DNA of 64,000 bases from Sesamum alatum (lineage: Eukaryota > Streptophyta > Magnoliopsida > Lamiales > Pedaliaceae), in contig JACGWO010000002.1 of the NCBI GenBank assembly GCA_034509735.1, forward strand, positions 24,971,636 through 25,035,635. Reading direction: 5' to 3'. A program made the position numbers and the translations under genes. Of the stretch, positions 56,434 to 64,000 are shown piece by piece (within the stretch, counting starts at the first letter, position 1; the number at the start of each line of letters is the position of its first letter). Under the pieces are notes generated by a model that did not search any database, was not told the origin of the DNA, and was given only the letters and a program-made list of their open reading frames with translations.

Positions 56434-56486
56434 GATGGCCGAGAGTAAAGGAATATGAGTGCGTGTATTGTGTGAGAGAGGGAGGA

Positions 56487-59400
56487 GAGAACCTTCACAA
56501 TCAATCGTGCGTCCGGATATATGCCTAATACTCAACACAATAGTAGGAAACACTTTGTGCTTTCAGTCCTTATCATTGACTGATAGATGACTCATTTTTA
56601 GCTATAAATATATTCGTATTGACTCTAATAATCAATATTAAAGCCACTCTTCGATTATAAGACTAGAACTCCATGTTATTCAACATTAGAATGCACTAGG
56701 AATACATCTTGAACTCTCTTTTGAGCCATGGACTCATCTTTGTACCTTTGTGCAACGACAAACTCCTTTAAAAGAGTATAGACACTAATGCACTTTTATC
56801 TTTGCCATATCGAGGGCTTGGAGAACCTTCACAATCAATCGTACATTCGGATACATGCCTAATTTTCAACACAATAGTAGGAAAAACCATGTGCTTTCAG
56901 TCCTTATCATTGATTGATAGATGAATCATTTTTGGCAATAAATATATTCGTATTGACTCTAATAATTAATATTAAAGCCACTCTTCGATTATAAGACTAG
57001 GACTACATGTTATTCAACATTAAAATGCACTAGGACTACATCTAGAACTCTCTTTTGAGCCATGGACTCATCTTTGTACCTTTGTGCAACGACAAACTCC
57101 TTTAGACAAGTTTAGACACTATTGCACTTTTATCTTCGCCATATCGAGGGCTTGGAGAACCTTTATAATCAATCGTACGTCCAGATGCATGCCTAATACT
57201 CAACACTATAGTAGGAAACACCTTGTGCTTTCAGTCCTTATCATTGACTGATAGATAATTCATTTTTTGCTATAAATATATTCGTATTGACTCTAATAAT
57301 CAATATTAAAGCCACTCTTTGATTATAAGACTAGGAGTCCATGTTATTCAACACTAAAATGCACTAGGACTACATCTAGAACTCTCTTTTCAGCCATGGA
57401 CTCATCTTTGTACCTTTGCACAACAACAAACTCCTTTAAACAAGTTTAGAGACTAATGCACTTTTATCTTAGCCATATCGAGGGCTTGGAGAACCTTCAT
57501 AATCAATCGTACGTCCGGATACATGCCTGATACTCAACACAATCGTAGGAAACACCTTGTGGTTTCAGTCCTTATCATTGATTGATAGATGACTCATTTT
57601 TGGCTATATATATATATTCGTATTGACTCTAATAATTAATATTTAAGCCACTCTTCGATTATACTACTAGGACTCCATTTTATTCTACATTTAGAACACT
57701 CTTTCGAGCCATGGACTCGGCTTTGTACCTTTGTGCAACGACAAACTCGTTTAAAAGAGTTTAGACACTAATGCACTTTTACTTTGCCATATTGAGGGCT
57801 TGGAGAACATTCACAATCAATCGTGCCTCCGGATACATGCCTAATACTCAACACAATAATAGTAGGAAACGCCTTGTGCTTTCAGTCCATATCATTGTCA
57901 GATGGATGACTCATTTTTGGCTATAAATATATTCTTATAGATTCTAATAATCAATATTCAAGCCACCCTTCGATTATAAGACTAGGACTCCATGTTATTC
58001 AACATTAAAATGCACTAGGACTACATCTAGAACTCTCTTTTGAGCCACGGACTCATCTTTCTACCTTTGCGCAACGACAAACTCTTTTTAACATGTTTAG
58101 ACACTATTGAACTTTTATCTTTGCCATATCGAGGACTTGGAGAACCTTCATAATTAATCATACGTCCGGATACATGTTTAATACTCAACACAATCGTAGG
58201 AAACACCTTGTGGTTTCAAACCTTATTATTGACTAATAGATGACTCATTTTTGGCTATATATATTCGTATTGACTCTAATAATCTAAATTAAATCCACTC
58301 TTCGATTATATGACTACGACTCAATCTTATCTATATAAAAATGCACTAGTACTACATCTAAAACACTCTTTTGATCTATGGACTCAGCTTTGTACCTTTG
58401 CACAACCACAAACTCCTTTAAACAAATTTAGACAGTTATTCCCTTTTATATTTGTCATATCGAGGGCTTGGTCAACCTTCGTAATCAATCGTACGTCCGG
58501 ATACATGCCTAATACTCAACACAATCACAGGAAACACCTTGTATTTTCAGTCCTCATCATTCACTGATAGATTACTCATTTCTGGCTATAAATATATTTG
58601 TATTGACTTTAATAATCAATATTAAAGCCACTCTTCGATTATAAGACTAGGACTCCATGTTATTCAACATTAAAATGCACTAGAACTACATTTTGAACTC
58701 TCTTTTGAGCCATGGACTCATCTTTGTACCTTTGCGCAACGACAAACTCCTTTAAATAAGTTTAGACACTAATGCACTTTTATCTTCGCCACATCGAGTG
58801 CATGGAGAACTTTCATAATCAATCGTACGTCCGGATACATGCCTGATACTCAAAACATTCGTAGGAAACACCTTGTGCTTTCAGTCCTTATCATTGACTA
58901 ATAGATAACTCATTTTTGGCTATAAATATATTCGTATTGACTCTAATAATCAATATTAAAGCCACTCTTTGATTATAAGACTAGGAGTCCATGTTATTTC
59001 AACATTAAAATGCACTAGGATTACATCTAGAACTCTCTTTTGAGCCATTGACTCATCTTTCTACCTTTGCGCAACGACGAACTCCTTTAAGCAAGTTTAG
59101 AGACTAATGCACTTTTATTCTTGCCATATCAAGGGCTTGGAGAACCTTCATAATCAATCGTACGTCCGGATACATGCCTAATACTCAACACAATCGTAGG
59201 AAACACCTTGTGGTTTCAGTCCTTATCATTGACTGATAGATGACTCATTTTAGGCTATAAATATATTCGTATTGACTCTAATAATCAATATTAAAGCCAC
59301 TCTTCGATTATACGACTAGGACTCCATCTTATTCAACATAAAAATGGACTAGGACTACATTTAGAACATTCTTTCGAGCCATGGACTCATCTTTGTACCT

Positions 59401-62400
59401 TTGTGCAACGACAAACTCCTTTAAAAGAGTTTAGACACTAATGCACTTTTATCTTTGACATACCGAGGGCTTGGAGAACCTTCACAATCAATCGTACGTT
59501 CGGATACATGCCTAATTTCAACACAATAGTAGGAAACACCTTGTGCTTTCAGTCCTTATCATTGACTAATAGATGACTCATTTTTGGCTATAAATATATT
59601 CTTATTGACTCTAATAATCAATATTAAAGCCACTCTTCGATTATATGACTAGGAATCCATGTTACTCAAGATTAAAATGCACTAGGACTACATCTAGAAC
59701 TTTCTTTTGAGCCATGGACTCATCTTTGTACCTTTGTGCAACGACAAACTCCTTTTAACAAGTTTAGACACTAATGCACTTTTAAATTTGCCATATCGAG
59801 GGCTTGGAGAACCTTCATAATCAATCATACGTCCCGATACATGCCTATACTCAACACAATCGTAGGAAACACCTTGTGGTTTCAATCCTTATTATTGACT
59901 AATAGATGACTCATTTTTGCCATATATATATTCGTATTGACTCTAATAATCTAAATTAAATCCACTCTTCGATTATATGACTAGGACTCGATCTTATTCT
60001 ACGTAAAAATCCAATAGTACTACATCTAAAATACTCTTTTGATCTATGGACTCAGCTTTGTACCTTTGCACAACCACAAACTCCTTTAAACAAATTTAGA
60101 CAGTTATTCCCTGTTATATTTGTCATATCGAGGGCTTGGTCAACCTTCGTAATCAATCGTACGTCCGGATACATGTCTAATACACAACAGAATCATAGGA
60201 AACACCTTGTATTTTCAGTCCTCATCATTCACTGACAGAAGACTCATTTCTGGCTATAAATATATTCGTATTGACTTTAATGATCAATATTAAAGCCACT
60301 CTTCGAATATAAGACTAGGACTCCATGTTATTCAACATTAAAATGATCTAGGACTACATCTAGAGCACTCTTTCGAGCCATGGACTTAGCTTTGTACCTT
60401 TGTGCAAGGACAAACTCCTTTAAACAAGTTTGGACACTAATGCACTTTTATCTTCGCCACATTGAGGGCATGGAGAACCTTCATAATCAATCGTACGTCC
60501 GGATACATGCCTAATACTCAAAACAATCGTAGGAAACACATTGTGCTTTCACTCCTTATCATTGACTGATAGATGACTCATCTTTGGCTATAAATATATT
60601 CTTATTGACTCTAATAATCAATATTACAGTCACTCTTCGAATATAAGACTAGGACTCCATGTTATTCAACATTAAAATGATCTAGGACTACATCTAGAGC
60701 ACTCTTTCGAGCCATGGACTTAGCTTTGTACCTTTGTGCAAGGACAAACTCCTTTAAAAGAGTTTAGACACTAATGCACTTTTATCTTTGCCATATCGAG
60801 GGCTTGGAGAACCTTCACAATCAATCGTACGTCCGGATATATGCCTAATACTCAACACAATAATAGGAAACACCTTGTTCTTTCAGTCCTTATCATTGAC
60901 TGATAGATGACTCATTTTTTGCTATAAATATATTCGTATTGACTTTAATGATCAATTAAAGCCACTCTTCGATTATAAGACTAGGACTCCATGTTATTCA
61001 ACATTAAAATGCACTAGGAATACATCTTGAACTCTCTTTTGAGCCATGGACTCATCTTTGTACCTTTGTGCAACGACAAACTCCTTTAAAAGAGTTTAGA
61101 CACGAATGCACTTTTATCTTTGCCATATGGAGGGCTTGGAGAACCTTCACAATCAATCGTACGTTCAGATACATGCCTAATTTTCAACACAATAGTAGAA
61201 AACAACTTGTGCTTTCAATCCTTATCATTGACTAATAGATGACTCATTTTTTGGCTATAAATATATTCTTATTGACTCTAATAATCAATATCAAAGCCAT
61301 TCTTCGATTATAAGACTAGGAATCCATGTTATTCAAGATTAAAATGCACTAGGACTACATCTAGTACTCTCTTTTGAGCTATGGACTCATCTTTGTACCT
61401 TTGTGCAACGACAAACTCCTTTGAACAAGTTTAGACACTAATGCACTTTTATCTTTGCCATATCGAGGGCTTGGAGAACCTTCATAGTCAATCATACGTC
61501 CGGTTACATGCCTAATACTCAACACAATCGTAGGAAACACCTTGTGGTTTCAATCCTTATCATTGACTGATAGATGACTCATTTTTTGCCATATATATAT
61601 TCGTATTGACTCTAATAATCTAAATTAAATCCACTCTTCAATTATATGACTAGCACTCAATCTTATTCTATATAAAAATGCACTAGTACTGCATCTAAAA
61701 CACTCTTTTGATCTATGGACTCAGCTTTGTACCTTTGCACAACCACAAACTCCTTTAAACAAATTTAAATGGTTATTCCCTTTCATATTTGTCATATCGA
61801 GGGCTTGGTCAACCTGCGTAATTAATCGTATGTCCGGATACATGCCTAATACTCAACACAATCGTAGGAAACACCTTGTTCTTTCAGTCCTTATCATTCA
61901 CTGACAGAAGACTCATTTCTGCCTATAAATATATTCGTATTGACTCTAGTAATCAATATTAAAGCCACTCTTCAATTATAAGACTAGGACTCCATGTTAT
62001 TCAACATTAAAACGCACTAGGACTACATTTTGAACTGTCTTTTGAGCCATGGACTCTTCTTTGTACCTTTGCAACGACAAACTCGTTTAAAACAAGTTTA
62101 GACACTAATGCACTTTTATCTTCGCCACATTGAGGGCATGGAGAACCTTCATAATCAATCGTACGTCCGGATACATGCCTGATACTCAAAACAATAGTAG
62201 GAAACACCTTGTGCTTTCAGTCCTTATCATTGACTGATAGATAACTCATTTTTGGCAATAAATATATTCATATTGACTCAAAATAATCAATATTAAAGCC
62301 ACTCTTCGATTATTAGACTAGGACTCCATGTTATTCAACATTAAAATGCACTAGGACTACATCTAGAACACTCTTTCGAGCCATGGACTCAGCTTTGTAC

Positions 62401-62884
62401 CTTTGTGCAACGACAAACTCCTTTAAAAGAATTTAGACAATAATGCACTTTTATCTTTGCCATATCGAGGGCTTGGAGAACCTTCACAATCAATCGTACG
62501 TCCGGATATATGCCTAATACTCAACACAATAGTAGGAAACACCTTGTGCTTTCAGTCCTTATCATTGACTGATAGATGACTCATTTTTGGCTATAAATAT
62601 ATTCGTATTGACTCTAATAATCAATATTAAAGCCACTCTTCGATTATAAGACTAGGACTCCAAGTTATTCAACATTAAAATGCACTAGGACTACATCTAG
62701 AACTCTGTTTTGAGCCATGGACTCATCTTTGTACCTTTGTTCAACGACAAACTCCTTTAAAAGAATTTAGACACTAATGCACTTTTATCTTTGCTATATT
62801 GAAGGCTTGGAGAACCTTCACAATCAATCGTACGTCCGGATACATGCCTAGTTTTCAACACAATAGTAGGAAACACCTTGTGCT
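56487..62884 (-). repeat. 334-bp satellite array, minus orientation, with pentamer higher-order repeat
   Basis: About 19 monomers, the longest uninterrupted array in the window. A monomer marked TTGATCTATGGACTCAG with CTAAATTAAATCC recurs at 58371, 60039 and 61708, spacings of 1668 and 1669 bp, i.e. five monomers. A second marker, TTCGGATACATGCCTAATTT or its near form, recurs at about 59505, 61180 and 62845 with the same period. There are no genes; short frames (58310-58567, 59694-59885, 62007-62207) are monomer sequence. Confidence 0.95.
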
Positions 62885-62976
62885 ATCTGAGAGGGTCAAG
62901 CATGCTCTATTTCTCTCTCTAGAATTCTTTCCTCCCTCTCTCACACAATACACACACTCCTACATTCTCGGCCTTC

Positions 62977-64000
62977 ATGGCCAATGATGAGCCGCCCTTG
63001 GATGATATTGAAAGCGGTAATGGGAGCGCCATTGTTGGTTGTCCGTCGTCGGAGGAGGAGAATACACTTAATCGGTTACTCTCCGAGTTCAACTTATCCG
63101 AGTTCCTTGCGTTGGCTAATAGGGTGATTGATGAAGGTGACATTGCATCTATGGAGGCTATATCGGATTTAAAGCGTAGATGGAAAAAAAATTTGGTGAT
63201 TTTCAGCCCCGGCCGTCAATGGTTGCACGTCCTTCCTCGTCCCGCACTCTTACTCCTTTCCGGTCGATTACGGCTCCTACTCGGCCTGCACGTCGGATTC
63301 CACGCACGCCAACGACCGAACAAATGAATGCGTATCTGCTACACACTCCTTCGGTGGCTGCATCATTTCCTGTTCCTCTTCTCTCATTGCCGCCGTCGTC
63401 CATGGCTTCCTCGATATTTCCGGTGAGTGCTGCGGCTGAAACCCTAGTGCCGCCATCCATTGTTACCGTTTTGGAAGGCTCCCAACAAGATCCAGATAAT
63501 CAGCCGCCTTCCTTACGTGTGGATAATCAGCCGCAATATTCCTTACATGTTGAGACATCTTCCTTGCAATCTGATCCGCCTTCCATACGTGTGGATAATC
63601 AGCCGCAATATTCCTTACATGCTGAGACATCTTCCTTCCAATCTGATCCGCCTTCCATACGTGTGGATAATCAACCGCAATCTTCCTTATTTAGCATGGA
63701 TACACATCTGGACAGAAACTTGCATAATCTACCGCCGGTTGCTCCCCTTACACGGCCACCATCTTCAGCCCCTTTGGACAAAGGAAACGTGGCTAAACCA
63801 CCGGACATATTCATTGGTAACGTTCCCTTGACATCAACTTATTCTACGTTATCATCTGTTGAAAAAATTACTGCTGCGTTTCATAATTCTACTCGGAAAA
63901 CTATCAATTATGTTCCTCCTTTGGTTCAAAATGGTGAAACTATTGTTCGACCTTCGTTGAATTTAATTCGTGATGGTTCTCAACGTTGGATGCATACTAT
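62977..64000 (+). pseudogene. LINE ORF1, copy 2, partial, one frameshift in an A run
   Basis: The ATG at 62977 gives MANDEPPLDDIESGNGSA and the conserved SEFNLSEFLALANRVIDEGD block. At 63183-63190 a run of eight A (after TGG) shifts the frame; beyond it the matching protein continues (FGDF, then RTLTPFR, PARRIPRTP) without a stop to 64000. The linker holds three 24-residue repeats (72 bp), then SLFSMDTHLDRNLHNLPPV and the start of the DUF4283 part (RPSLNLIRDGSQRWMHT). Only the C-terminal half is cut by the window edge. The single indel could also be a sequencing error in the homopolymer. Confidence 0.88.
63505..63680 (+). repeat. 72-bp tandem repeats in LINE ORF1 linker, copy 2
   Basis: GTGGATAATCA[G/A]CCGCAAT recurs with GGATAATC at 63521, 63593 and 63665 (period 72). 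Each unit encodes 24 residues, VDNQPQYSLH and SDPPSIR. It sits in the same linker as the 150-bp repeats of the other LINE copy but is a different unit. Confidence 0.92.

Larger units (their letters stand above)
52971..56486 (-). mobile_element. LINE fragment, 5' part kept, 3' part missing
   Basis: A non-LTR retrotransposon on the minus strand has its 5' end at about 56486 (joined to satellite) and a complete ORF1, then ORF2 endonuclease and the beginning of the RT. It ends inside RT codons at 52971, where element D LTR begins. Plant LINEs are usually 5'-truncated, so loss of the 3' end here points to a later deletion. No poly-A tail or target duplication is visible for this reason. Confidence 0.93.
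62885..64000 (+). mobile_element. LINE copy 2, 5' end and ORF1, running off the window
   Basis: This is the same LINE family as at 52971-56486 but on the plus strand. Satellite stops at CACCTTGTGCT (62884) and a 5' leader of about 92 bp follows, with CTCCCTCTCTCACACAATACAC shared by the other copy. This copy extends about 40 bp further 5' than the other. ORF1 begins at 62977. The remainder lies beyond the window. Confidence 0.93.

Noticed and set aside
1..64000. Any host protein-coding gene
   Set aside because: Every base can be assigned to satellite, Copia elements, another solo LTR or LINE; no unexplained stretch with coding character remains.

Overview
The window is repeat-only plant DNA, with no host gene. 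Copia-type LTR retrotransposons primed by initiator-Met tRNA, plant-type LINEs with a DUF4283/zinc-knuckle ORF1, and a long satellite point to a flowering plant, probably a dicot, in pericentromeric or other constitutive heterochromatin. I cannot name the species.

The matrix is a tandem satellite with a monomer of about 334 bp (roughly 22 kb in all, about 65 monomers). It is read on the plus strand from 9724 to about 37095, apart from a 452-bp inverted block at 20423-20874, and on the minus strand from about 37096 to 62884. It contains local higher-order repeats: a trimer of about 989 bp near 21.6-23.5 kb and a pentamer of about 1669 bp near 58-62.8 kb.

Mobile elements interrupt it. From left to right: element A (1-9723), a decayed Copia element with LTRs, a truncated family-B LTR lodged in its leader and a gag-pol full of stops; solo LTR B (11929-14163, TSD TGAAT); solo LTR E1 (16984-18931, TSD AAGCA); element C (24116-34189, minus strand, TSD GAAGA), complete with both LTRs, PBS, PPT and an almost continuous but mutated gag-pol; solo LTR E2 (38928-40931, TSD GATAC); a solo LTR of another family (41306-43980, TSD CACCT, probably Ty3/gypsy); element D (44614-52970, minus strand), close to C with a 942-codon open gag-pol but a 5' LTR cut off at 52970; a LINE fragment (52971-56486, minus strand) fused directly to D; and the start of a second LINE (62885-64000, plus strand) running off the window.

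Families A, B (including C and D) and E share the LTR start TGTTAGAATAGGTGAC and homologous LTR interiors, so they are branches of one Copia group with LTRs of about 2-2.2 kb. None looks autonomous now. The most unusual signals are a dense array of short perfect hairpins with a three-base centre (mostly TGG) in the U3 of the A and B LTRs, with base-pair-preserving differences between families, and a clustering of insertion points in one small segment of the satellite monomer.
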